Positions 1-7,662 of a stretch of DNA of 23,747 nt are shown here, piece after piece. Under the pieces are notes generated by a model. The model made no database searches. It had not been told where the DNA came from and worked only from the letters and a program-made list of their open reading frames with translations. Origin of the DNA: Euryarchaeota archaeon UBA136 (lineage in GTDB: Archaea; Thermoplasmatota; Poseidoniia; MGIII; CG-Epi1). Made by a program: the position numbers and the translations under genes. Every line of letters starts with the position of its first letter. Within the stretch, counting starts at the first letter, position 1. The stretch is taken from positions 1-23,747 of the forward strand of contig DAXQ01000025.1 in NCBI GenBank assembly GCA_002506485.1, read 5' to 3'.

Positions 1-425
1 GTCTTGTAAAAATAAGCTGAGAACCAGAGCTCCTTGATCTCAATCTCACCGGAATTAAGAGATAAACGGCCTATGGGTCGCCATAATCCAAAACTGAAGG
101 CATCGATACATTGGGTCTCCCGGGCTTTAATCTTGGAAGCTATCAATAATTTTTCCAGTTCAACAATAATTCGTTCACCATCCATACGAAGCAGAAACGC
201 CCTGCCTTCCCTAAATCTATAGCCCTGGAATCCCAAGAAGACCCCGGATAGACCCAGAAGCAGAAATGATATATTTATCGTCTTGACGAACTGATTAAAT
301 ATCTGGGATTGATCAGGTAGGACATAAATAACAATAATGGAATAACACAGGACCGTAACCGAGATGATAACTGCAGAAGCAACATACCACTCCCGACTTT
401 CGCTATGGTATTCTATCTTGGACAT
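1..425 (-). CDS. Two-TM membrane protein, 3' end outside window
   Basis: An open frame starts with ATG at 425 and stays open to the window edge for 141 residues, so the C-terminus is missing. It begins MSKIEYHSESREWYVASAVI. Two hydrophobic segments, about residues 13-36 and 47-67, are separated by a short polar loop and followed by a soluble stretch rich in charged and beta-prone residues (R70 onward). The soluble part may be a PH-like or otherwise membrane-anchored cytoplasmic domain, but I do not recognise the family. The ATG overlaps the polB stop by one base (TGATG on the minus strand), so it is probably translated by coupling to polB. No separate promoter is visible. A role in replication cannot be inferred from the linkage alone. 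Confidence 0.75.
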   Translation of the reverse strand, partial: MSKIEYHSESREWYVASAVIISVTVLCYSIIVIYVLPDQSQIFNQFVKTINISFLLLGLSGVFLGFQGYRFREGRAFLLRMDGERIIVELEKLLIASKIKARETQCIDAFSFGLWRPIGRLSLNSGEIEIKELWFSAYFYK

Positions 426-2734
426 CAGAATAAGGTCTGCTGTTTTGGTTCCTGCTTTCCTTTCTTCAAGGCCTTGGCGTCCCATTCAAAGACATCAGTG
501 ACGCGGGAAAGTGATTTTGCAATCCGGTCTACGTAGTAATCATAATCTGGTTCAGGGCATTCCTCATCTGGGATAAAGGGTTCAACCTCCATTGGACTTA
601 CCTTGGCATTGGTCACAATAAATGATACCTTCATTCCACTGACGAATGGTCTACCGGTCTCGATATATTTCTTGTAAGCCTGTAAATGGGCCTGATTATC
701 CTCATTGACATATTTTCTTTTCAGGTTAACTGTCTTGGAAATGACATAATGTTGCTTCTCTATTTCTCCATTGGAAACTTTGGTGACCCAATCTCTAGCT
801 GTTTCCAAAGCATCGTCCACATCCAAGTCCATCAACTTGGCAAAGACATCCTTGAGAGCCCAGACTTGAACTGGAAAGGAATCCGTGCGCCGGGTCTCAT
901 ACCCTCTGATTAACATACCTTCCTTAGGCCAGATTTGTTTACCAACATATCTTTTCTTGACGCCATGGGAGAAAAACGGTTGAAGAATTTTCTCAAATTC
1001 CAATTGTTTGGCCCCAACAGAGTACCTCTCGGCGATCTTTTGACCAAAATCAATAGTTTCCTCCAGATTCGTGTGTGGTGAACGGAAGAATACTGAATCC
1101 GTATCTCCATATATCACGTCCAGACCCTCATTTTCCAGGTCCTTCAGAATCTCTTTGACATACTCACGGGCATAAGCCGTAATCGATGCTCCAATATCCA
1201 AATTCGTAAATCTGTAGAAATAGGATGCAAAAACCCCATAGACCGAATTCATCAGAATCTTGATCGCTTCCTGAACCCTGCGGTAATATTGTTCTTCAGT
1301 CTCGGTCTGGGCTGCGGCCTGAAGCTTCTTGGCAGAATCCCGTTTGGTCATTAAATTAAGCAAAAGATCGGGCAGCAGTCCCTTTTTCTGTTCGGGACTG
1401 CTAAATTTAACTCCATGAGGTGTTTCAATCTCACCATCCTCTGACATAGTAGTGAAACATAAATTACGATCAATGATAATACTGGGGTACATCGACTTGA
1501 AGTCAAGAACACATATCCATTCATACAGACCAGGGTCCAAGCTGTGTACATAACCTCCTTCGATATGACCTGTACGCTTCCTACGATTGGTCATCGGAAC
1601 GCCTATTCCCTTAGAATCTGCAAGTCGAATCATCAAGGAATCTATCATGTTCGAGGTCATCCCATTGATCACATCATCCAGTGGCAATTTGGAGACTGAA
1701 CCGATATGCTGATATTTTTGGATGACCATTATATGTTCCAGAATCTCCAGAGCCAATTTAGCATCCTCCAGACAATAATCCATGACCTTCTTTGGATCAC
1801 TGGCCCATTCCTCATCCATTTTCTTGGGATTTACGTCATGTTTCTCTCGACCCAACAACTCCTTGGCAACGGCATTGAGTGACTCCTGACGAGGGCGGAC
1901 CTCGCGCTTGACGTTCCACCATGCATCTGCCACAACCCGTCCCTGGACTTTCCAGAACCTCTGGAACTTCTGCTCCATCTCAGAACCATCTCTACCAATC
2001 TTCAGCTCGAGTCCATATACTTCCGCCCTTTCCTTGAGAAGAGGCAAATCATAGCCATCAATGTTGTATCCGGTTATAATATCTGGATCATGGTCTGAAA
2101 CGGCCTTTACGAATCTTTTCAGAATATCCTCTTCTTCTCCATGGAGGGTTTCCTCAAACAAATAACCTTCTGAATTCTTGAGACAATAACTGATGCAGTA
2201 TATTGTCCTCTCATAGATGGAATTCTCTATATCAAAACTGAATAATTTGAAATCCGCCTCAAACGTCTCAGACGAGTCAATCTTGGAGGCAGCAACCACT
2301 CGACAGGTCCAACCGCTGACCTCGACCTCTTCTCCACTGACAGTGATACAGCCACCAATGTCATTGTCATACAGATAGCGATAATGGAAAGGTATATCTG
2401 CAGCCAGAGGCTTGAAACCATTGTTACGAAGCCAGTCCCTGACCCTGGGTACATTACCCGGATGTGAAGTAGTTACCTTGGTACAATTCTTGATATCTCC
2501 ATCAACCCATAATTCCTGAGATTCCAACCGTTCGATGTCATCTCGCTTTTCTAGGGTCTCAAGTACATCCTTAGTCGGTTCGACAACCTGGAAGTAGGGC
2601 ATCAGAAGAGGAGTCCGGACGGCAAGTGGTTCACCTTGTTCAGTAGTTCCAAAAAGATACACCAGAGTCCGGTCCTTTCCATCAACTTTCTCGTTGCGAG
2701 ATGCTGCTGTAAGTAACCTGATCGAGTACTCCAC
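425..2734 (-). CDS. polB: DNA polymerase family B, catalytic subunit
   Basis: 769 residues, the normal length for an archaeal replicative family B polymerase with 3'-5' proofreading. The exonuclease domain shows Exo I (FDIE, D168/E170), Exo II (GYNIDGYD, N224 and D226/D229) and Exo III (YCLED, Y320/D324). The polymerase domain shows motif A (DFKSMYPSII, D411), motif B (KILMNSVYG, K492 to G500) and motif C (YGDTDS, D544/D546), followed by KKRYVG near 593-598. All catalytic carboxylates are present, so it should be active. The last residues, QQTLF, resemble a short PCNA-interacting (PIP) motif, as expected for clamp binding. The GTG start at 2734 lies 24-25 bases after a TATA-like box (2755-2762), suggesting a leaderless transcript. 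The downstream gene overlaps the stop by one base. Confidence 0.97.
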   Translation of the reverse strand: MEYSIRLLTAASRNEKVDGKDRTLVYLFGTTEQGEPLAVRTPLLMPYFQVVEPTKDVLETLEKRDDIERLESQELWVDGDIKNCTKVTTSHPGNVPRVRDWLRNNGFKPLAADIPFHYRYLYDNDIGGCITVSGEEVEVSGWTCRVVAASKIDSSETFEADFKLFSFDIENSIYERTIYCISYCLKNSEGYLFEETLHGEEEDILKRFVKAVSDHDPDIITGYNIDGYDLPLLKERAEVYGLELKIGRDGSEMEQKFQRFWKVQGRVVADAWWNVKREVRPRQESLNAVAKELLGREKHDVNPKKMDEEWASDPKKVMDYCLEDAKLALEILEHIMVIQKYQHIGSVSKLPLDDVINGMTSNMIDSLMIRLADSKGIGVPMTNRRKRTGHIEGGYVHSLDPGLYEWICVLDFKSMYPSIIIDRNLCFTTMSEDGEIETPHGVKFSSPEQKKGLLPDLLLNLMTKRDSAKKLQAAAQTETEEQYYRRVQEAIKILMNSVYGVFASYFYRFTNLDIGASITAYAREYVKEILKDLENEGLDVIYGDTDSVFFRSPHTNLEETIDFGQKIAERYSVGAKQLEFEKILQPFFSHGVKKRYVGKQIWPKEGMLIRGYETRRTDSFPVQVWALKDVFAKLMDLDVDDALETARDWVTKVSNGEIEKQHYVISKTVNLKRKYVNEDNQAHLQAYKKYIETGRPFVSGMKVSFIVTNAKVSPMEVEPFIPDEECPEPDYDYYVDRIAKSLSRVTDVFEWDAKALKKGKQEPKQQTLF

Positions 2735-2754
2735 AATACTCCAAGAAAAGAGGG

Positions 2755-2762
2755 CTATTATC
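2755..2762 (-). promoter_or_regulatory. TATA-like box for polB
   Basis: The minus strand reads GATAATAG, centred 24-25 bases upstream of the polB GTG at 2734. This is the archaeal TATA-to-start distance, so the transcript probably begins at or next to the start codon. The box lies in the 37-base gap after the PLP-enzyme stop, so polB need not depend on read-through from upstream. Confidence 0.5.
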
Positions 2763-2771
2763 GCTATGGGA

Positions 2772-3962
2772 CTATAATGAATCCAGAGCCTGTTTGAAGT
2801 CCGCTATCAAATCCTCAGAATCTTCCAAACCCGTTGAGAATCTGATAAATCCAGGGCCAATACCTGCCGCAAGGCGATCCTCGGCTTTCCAGGAAACATG
2901 TGTGGTTGAACAAGGCATGGATATCAGGGATTCTACACCGCCTAGAGACACGGCTTGAGCAGCTATATTCAAACTATCCATCAACTTACGGCCAGCTTCG
3001 TCATCGTCTTTTACTTCAAAGCAGACCATTGTACTCGGAGTATCCATTATCTTCTTGCAAAGTTCATAATCATCGTGGCTTTTGAGACCAGGGTAGATTA
3101 CCTTTTCTATTTTAGGGTGTGATTCTAACCAAGACGCTAATTCGCCTGCGGTCTTTGTAGAGGCCTCATAACGCACATGCAATGTCTTAATTCCTCTTTC
3201 TAAAAGAGAGGCCTGATGAGGATCCATACTTCCTCCAAAATTTCTCAACTTGTACCATATTTGATCTATTATCTCTTTGCTACCAGCCACAGTACCTCCC
3301 AGTATGTCACTATGACCATTCAATAATTTAGTTACAGAATGAATAACAGCCTCAAAACCAAAATTAAGAGGTTGACAAGATATAGGCGTTGCGAATGTAC
3401 TATCTACTATTGGAATAGCTCCATATTTTTTGGCTAGATTCGCCAATGAAGGTAAATCTGAAACTTCCAAAAGAGGATTACTAACTGTTTCACAATACAA
3501 TACTTTGGTTTCTTTCGATTTAAGTGCAGCCTCAACAGCATCCAAATCCTTCATGTCAACATAGGCTACATCTATACCAAAACGAACAAAATCTTGATCT
3601 AAGGTTAATACTGTACCTCCATAAAGATTACGAGTAGTAACAATCCTATCTCCTTGTCCTAGAAATGTAAAAAGAGTAGTGCAAATTGCGGCCATACCTG
3701 TAGAAAAAACAAGGGCTTCCTCTGCCTCTTCTAATTGTGCAATTTTCTTTTCAACAGCCCTTGTAGAAGGATTATGATATCTAGTATAAACTGGCGATCT
3801 AGGAACCCCGGCTTTCCACATTTTGTAAGCTTCATCGTCTAAAAAAAATGTAGATGACTGAAAAATCGGGGTGTTTATCGAATTGTGGCTAGAGGTGGTA
3901 CCTGAATGGACTGCACGGGTGCCTTTGCCTGCCTTTTTCAGACGTTCCTCATCAGAGCTCAT
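2772..3962 (-). CDS. Cys/Met metabolism PLP-dependent enzyme (cystathionine gamma-synthase/lyase or methionine gamma-lyase type)
   Basis: 396 residues from the ATG at 3962. An in-frame TTG at 3983 would give 403 and cannot be excluded. The fold-type I PLP enzyme signature is clear: YTRYHNPS near the N-terminus, STGMAAI for cofactor phosphate binding, D-S-T-F-A-T-P for the PLP-ring aspartate, and the Schiff-base lysine in SVTKLLNGHSD (K212 from this ATG). Near the C-terminus are SLGGVESL and RFSTGLED, typical of the transsulfuration family. Members make or break cystathionine, eliminate homocysteine or methionine thiol, or use O-acylhomoserine; sequence alone does not settle which. The N-terminal half is more AT-rich than the C-terminal half. 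It is divergent from the 4059 gene, with a TATA-like CTATTAA about 25 bases before the ATG. Confidence 0.9.
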   Translation of the reverse strand: MSSDEERLKKAGKGTRAVHSGTTSSHNSINTPIFQSSTFFLDDEAYKMWKAGVPRSPVYTRYHNPSTRAVEKKIAQLEEAEEALVFSTGMAAICTTLFTFLGQGDRIVTTRNLYGGTVLTLDQDFVRFGIDVAYVDMKDLDAVEAALKSKETKVLYCETVSNPLLEVSDLPSLANLAKKYGAIPIVDSTFATPISCQPLNFGFEAVIHSVTKLLNGHSDILGGTVAGSKEIIDQIWYKLRNFGGSMDPHQASLLERGIKTLHVRYEASTKTAGELASWLESHPKIEKVIYPGLKSHDDYELCKKIMDTPSTMVCFEVKDDDEAGRKLMDSLNIAAQAVSLGGVESLISMPCSTTHVSWKAEDRLAAGIGPGFIRFSTGLEDSEDLIADFKQALDSL

Positions 3963-4023
3963 CCCATCCCAAAAAGATGCCAATTAATAGCTTTAGCAAA
4001 TATCCAATTCAATAAATAGGATG

Positions 4024-4031
4024 TTTTAATT
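4024..4031 (+). promoter_or_regulatory. TATA-like box for the 4059 gene
   Basis: TTTTAATT about 31 bases before the ATG at 4059, within the short divergent intergenic region. It is a weaker match and longer spacing than the other boxes here. It argues for ATG 4059 over the upstream in-frame TTG at 4041, which would lie only 13 bases from it. Confidence 0.35.
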
Positions 4032-4058
4032 ACAAAGCAGTTGACACAAGTTAAGAAT

Positions 4059-5156
4059 ATGGACAATCTGGGACGTAGTCTGCTACTCGCATTGGTTGGC
4101 GTGGTGTTCATGCTACCTATGGCCAGTGCGGGTCTTGTAGGAGTATATCTAAACGATTCAGAGGATTTAGTGACGAGTGAAGAAAGTATAACCCTACCCT
4201 ATGGTAAAAATTTTATTCTTACTTTTCATGTAGGAGGGCCCTACAGGATAGAATCGGGAGATGATAATTTTTCAGCCTACAGCATAAATGTAGATGTTCA
4301 TTTTCTGAGTGATGTAGATAGAAGAGATACTTGCACGATGTGTGCTATTCCAAACCTTAAACCACTTGGTGATACGGACAAGGATCCCGGATATGACACA
4401 TATCAAGCCACATTTTTCTCAGATATGGTGGCTTTCGAAGGATACAGTGGAAATATTCAATTCTCAATTATAATAAAAAACAGAACTAGCGGTATCGTTT
4501 GGGATGATGTGTTCGAGGTTACTATAGGACAACCTTCCAGTGGTGATAGTGGTAGCTCGTTTGCATTCTCAATACCTGAGTTGCCGCCCATAATAGAAGA
4601 AAATCTGCTTGTAATTGGAGGTGGGCTTCTGGTTATCATTATTCTGGCTGTTGGGATATACACTTTCATCCTGGCACCGGAGGACACGACCGCAGATCTC
4701 TATAAGGAGAAGGAATCCATTGACCCTCTCAGTAAAAGTCTGACCGGAGTTGGCTACGACTCTGATTTACCAGGTGAGGAAGAAGAAGGCGAAGAAGACG
4801 AAGATGACGATACTGAGGACCTCTTGGATGACGATGAAGAGGAATTCGATGAAAGTAAGCTATTGGCTGAACTAACTGGTTCACAGGAACTTAAATCAGC
4901 AGATGAGGAAGAGGAACCCGAACCACCCAAGCCTGAACCAAAGAAGGCTGTAAAGAAGAAGGTGGTTAGGAAGAGCGTCTCAAAGAAAATTGTGCGCAAG
5001 GCTGCACCGCCTCAGGATGCACCTAAGAAACCTCCCGTTAATATGGGTGAAGGAATTATCAGCATAACTTGTCCTTCATGTGAAAAGATCCATAACATAG
5101 ATGAAGACACCATAAAGTTCATTTGCAGTTGTGGACGACGTATCAGAGTGAATTAA
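4059..5156 (+). CDS. Secreted-domain membrane protein with cytoplasmic acidic/basic tail and zinc ribbon
   Basis: 365 residues from the ATG at 4059, chosen because the signal peptide then starts cleanly (MDNLGRSLLLALVGVVFMLP, cleavage likely after ASA near residue 24). A TTG at 4041 would add six residues. Residues 25-180 form an external beta-rich domain with a CTMC pair (92-95). A single TM follows (182-205). The cytoplasmic side has an acidic run (239-264, mostly E and D), a Lys/Val/Arg-rich run (295-315, repeats like KKAVKKKVVRK) and a C-terminal zinc ribbon with C338, C341, C356 and C358 (CPSC and CSC). I do not recognise a family. The layout suggests a membrane-anchored protein whose tail may contact nucleic acid or other proteins. 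It ends convergently with priL, overlapping by three bases. Confidence 0.85.
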   Translation: MDNLGRSLLLALVGVVFMLPMASAGLVGVYLNDSEDLVTSEESITLPYGKNFILTFHVGGPYRIESGDDNFSAYSINVDVHFLSDVDRRDTCTMCAIPNLKPLGDTDKDPGYDTYQATFFSDMVAFEGYSGNIQFSIIIKNRTSGIVWDDVFEVTIGQPSSGDSGSSFAFSIPELPPIIEENLLVIGGGLLVIIILAVGIYTFILAPEDTTADLYKEKESIDPLSKSLTGVGYDSDLPGEEEEGEEDEDDDTEDLLDDDEEEFDESKLLAELTGSQELKSADEEEEPEPPKPEPKKAVKKKVVRKSVSKKIVRKAAPPQDAPKKPPVNMGEGIISITCPSCEKIHNIDEDTIKFICSCGRRIRVN

Positions 5157-6637
5157 TCCACGACGTCTAATACCATAAGCATCTTTCGTGGGTCTTCATT
5201 GTCATGGAATGCTACTTCCATAGGTTTAACCACAAGATCGATTTTCTGGGATTTGTGGTTAGCTTCGTTTATGGGGAGGGCCACTTTCCAGTCTGTCAAA
5301 GGTAAGCAATCATAATCAACATTCCCCTCCCTTAGATTCAGGACCGCTTTAGTAATCCACACTTTACGTTCTTCGCCGGGAATATCAACCGAGTAGACTC
5401 TCCCTTGAAAATGACTGACCTTGACCTTGACATGACTTACATCCTTATTCTTTAACGCGACCGCTAATTTCCGTATCTCAATCTTTTCAGGATAGGAGAA
5501 ATCAACTTCTCCTATATTATCCATATTCTGTTTGAGCAATTGTGAAGGATATTCCTCCTTTTTCAATGCAGCCAACAAAATTCGCTCCATACGAATTATT
5601 GAATCCTTCTCTGATTCTGCCATTACACGGTAATAGCTTAGAGGATGTCTTATCTGTCGACACAAGGCATTCGGACCTGGACAAACCCCGCTTGATACAA
5701 GGGTATCACATTTTGGTGGACTATACTGAGTACTAGATGTCTGACCAGTTATGTGTTCCACTTGATAACGGGTATAAGCTTCCTTGAAATCTGGGGCGGT
5801 AGCAAACAGCCTCATAACTGCTTCGGGATCCTGATTAAGAGAAGATAAAAATGTAGTGATAAAAAAGCGAGACGGGTGCGCTAGATTGACACCAGCCTGA
5901 AGATCCATCAAATTCAGATTAAAACAGGGCGGGGCCTTGGAAAGATCAAAACGGCCCAATTCCTTCATGGCCTCCGCTTGTCTCTCACCAACTACGTTAT
6001 TCAGACCACCAATTCTTTCGACGAAGGTCTTAGAGACTTTGGACCGGAGATCGTCAATTGTACCCTCAAACTGATCTTTAATCTCACGTGGGGCTTCGGG
6101 TAATTCCTCCAGATGTTGGCGGATCACTTCTCTCATCAACCTGACAACTGTCCGGCGATCCAGAGTGACAACGCCATTACTAACTCCCCGATTGGAAAGC
6201 TTCCAGTCACCTTCTCTAAGATTCGAGGCTGCTCTAACATAGTCAATGAAATTGAGATTGAAACCTGAGCTATTCAATTCCAATGTTGTAATTCCAAGTG
6301 AATTTGCAACCTCTACCAGACCTTCATCTGCCTCGGAATCCAGAAATCTTTCGGCTCTTCTAGCTTCTGAAAGGGCCACATAATTGACCAACGCCTGATT
6401 TTCCGCTGCAGCCAGAACCAAACGCGATATTACGTAGCCCAGAACTATGTCGGATTCATCGTTGATTGGGGGGCCCTCGAGATCTATTCTTCCTGAGGTG
6501 GCTGATGTCTCAAGTCGGCTCAGTGCCAGTGCACGGGCTTCAGCATAATAATGGTCATCGAGTAGGGAACTCAGACTGACACCATCAAGAATCTTACTAG
6601 CTGAAGGCAAAAACGGATATCTCCAGTACTCAGGCAC
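5153..6637 (-). CDS. priL: DNA primase large subunit PriL
   Basis: 494 residues from a GTG at 6637. PriL partners the catalytic PriS to make RNA primers for replication; PriS is not in this window. Four cysteines, C238, C310, C319 and C326 (SGVCPGPNALCRQIRHP), have the spacing of the PriL [4Fe-4S] cluster, and the flanking APPCFN and HPSRFFITTFL segments are typical of its C-terminal core. The N-terminal 200 residues are helical, as expected for PriS binding. Roughly 150 residues follow the cluster (345-494), which appears long for an archaeal PriL and includes a lysine- and valine-rich part of unknown fold. The GTG start lies 24-25 bases after the shared TATA element at 6656-6667. An ATG two bases upstream is out of frame. 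Confidence 0.93.
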   Translation of the reverse strand: MPEYWRYPFLPSASKILDGVSLSSLLDDHYYAEARALALSRLETSATSGRIDLEGPPINDESDIVLGYVISRLVLAAAENQALVNYVALSEARRAERFLDSEADEGLVEVANSLGITTLELNSSGFNLNFIDYVRAASNLREGDWKLSNRGVSNGVVTLDRRTVVRLMREVIRQHLEELPEAPREIKDQFEGTIDDLRSKVSKTFVERIGGLNNVVGERQAEAMKELGRFDLSKAPPCFNLNLMDLQAGVNLAHPSRFFITTFLSSLNQDPEAVMRLFATAPDFKEAYTRYQVEHITGQTSSTQYSPPKCDTLVSSGVCPGPNALCRQIRHPLSYYRVMAESEKDSIIRMERILLAALKKEEYPSQLLKQNMDNIGEVDFSYPEKIEIRKLAVALKNKDVSHVKVKVSHFQGRVYSVDIPGEERKVWITKAVLNLREGNVDYDCLPLTDWKVALPINEANHKSQKIDLVVKPMEVAFHDNEDPRKMLMVLDVVD

Positions 6638-6655
6638 ATTCTGGTAAGACGATGT

Positions 6656-6667
6656 GGTTTTATAACC
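6656..6667. promoter_or_regulatory. Shared near-palindromic TATA element for priL and the ABC operon
   Basis: The sequence GGTTTTATAACC has GGTT/AACC arms around an AT core, so it reads as TTTTATAA on plus and TTATAAAA on minus. Its centre is 24-25 bases from the priL GTG (6637) and 26-27 bases from the ABC ATPase GTG (6688). I see no second TATA candidate in this 50-base gap, so both genes probably use this one site in opposite directions. Confidence 0.6.
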
Positions 6668-6687
6668 GCAATCAAGGGTGACATTGC

Positions 6688-7662
6688 GTGAGTGGAAGCA
6701 TGCTTGAGCTGAAGGATGTCCAAAAGGACTATCGCACCTACCGCTTTGGTCGGGAGACAGGACGCATCAATGCTCTCAATAAACTCAGTTTTAGTGTAGA
6801 CAGGGGACAGGTATTTGGTTTTCTGGGACCCAACGGTGCAGGTAAAACTACGACTATCAAATGTATTGTCGGGATTCTGAACTGTGACAGCGGTAGCATC
6901 CTCATCGAAGGGGATGACATAGAAGAGAAACGTCTACATAGCAAGAACAAGATCGGCTTCTTGCCAGAACAAGTTGGATTGTATGGTGGATTGACTCCTA
7001 CTGAGACCCTCAAATATTATGGTGGGTTCTACGAACTGGAAAATGGGCTCATAAAGGAAAGAGGTAAGGATCTACTCCAGAAATTGGGATTGGACAAAGA
7101 CTCCGAAAGACAGGTTAGCGGATTCTCACTGGGTATGAGAAAAAGACTGGCATTGGCTGTTTCATTATTGCATGAACCTGAGATTCTAATCCTTGATGAA
7201 CCAACTTCAGGCCTTGATCCCAGAGGTGTGAAAGCTCTGAGGGCGGTACTGCAAGAGCTGAACGAAAAAGGACTTACAATAATCCTCAGTTCACACGTGC
7301 TATCCGAAATCCAGGAAATTTGTACACATGTTGGAATCATAGATAAGGGAAAACTAATTCGGCAAGATGCTATTGCAGGAATAAGAAAAGAGGTCAAGAA
7401 AACTGCAATCAAACTATCTTTGAGAGTCAGGGGTTTCAGTGACAGTAATAAGAAACAACTGAACAAAAAGAGAGGAGTGTCTGTAATAGAGGAAACAGAA
7501 CTTGGGAAACACACACGGTTATTACTGAAATTGAAAGAAAATTTGATTCCATGGGTTACTGATACGTTGGTCTCGAAAGGGGTCAAGATATTCTCTATAG
7601 AACCACAAACGAACTCATTGGAAGACGTTTTCCTGAAGGAAACAGGTGATGGTAATGACTGA
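6688..7662 (+). CDS. ABC transporter ATP-binding protein
   Basis: 324 residues. The nucleotide-binding domain has Walker A GPNGAGKTT (47-55), a Q-loop glutamine in LPEQVG (Q94), signature SGFSLGM (144-150), Walker B ILILDEPTSGLDP (166-178) and an H-loop SSH (H203). The signature begins SGFSLG rather than LSGGQ, a common variant in ABC-2 exporters. A C-terminal domain of about 90 residues follows, as in many ABC-2 ATPases. It powers the permease encoded next, whose gene overlaps its 3' end. GTG 6688 sits 26-27 bases after the shared TATA element; GGTGA at 6677-6681 could also serve as a Shine-Dalgarno site if the transcript starts earlier. ATG 6700 is an alternative start. The substrate is unknown. 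Confidence 0.93.
   Translation: MSGSMLELKDVQKDYRTYRFGRETGRINALNKLSFSVDRGQVFGFLGPNGAGKTTTIKCIVGILNCDSGSILIEGDDIEEKRLHSKNKIGFLPEQVGLYGGLTPTETLKYYGGFYELENGLIKERGKDLLQKLGLDKDSERQVSGFSLGMRKRLALAVSLLHEPEILILDEPTSGLDPRGVKALRAVLQELNEKGLTIILSSHVLSEIQEICTHVGIIDKGKLIRQDAIAGIRKEVKKTAIKLSLRVRGFSDSNKKQLNKKRGVSVIEETELGKHTRLLLKLKENLIPWVTDTLVSKGVKIFSIEPQTNSLEDVFLKETGDGND

Noticed and set aside
34..222. 62-aa open frame on plus near the window start
   Set aside because: The minus strand is open for 141 codons from ATG 425 with clear TM segments and coupling to polB.
4754..4999. Serine-rich 81-aa open frame on minus
   Set aside because: Antisense of the E/D-rich run in the 4059 protein, which yields serine codons on the other strand.
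7029..7586. 185-aa open frame on minus inside the ABC ATPase gene
   Set aside because: Lies entirely opposite a gene with all ABC motifs; its serine/leucine-rich translation shows no family features.
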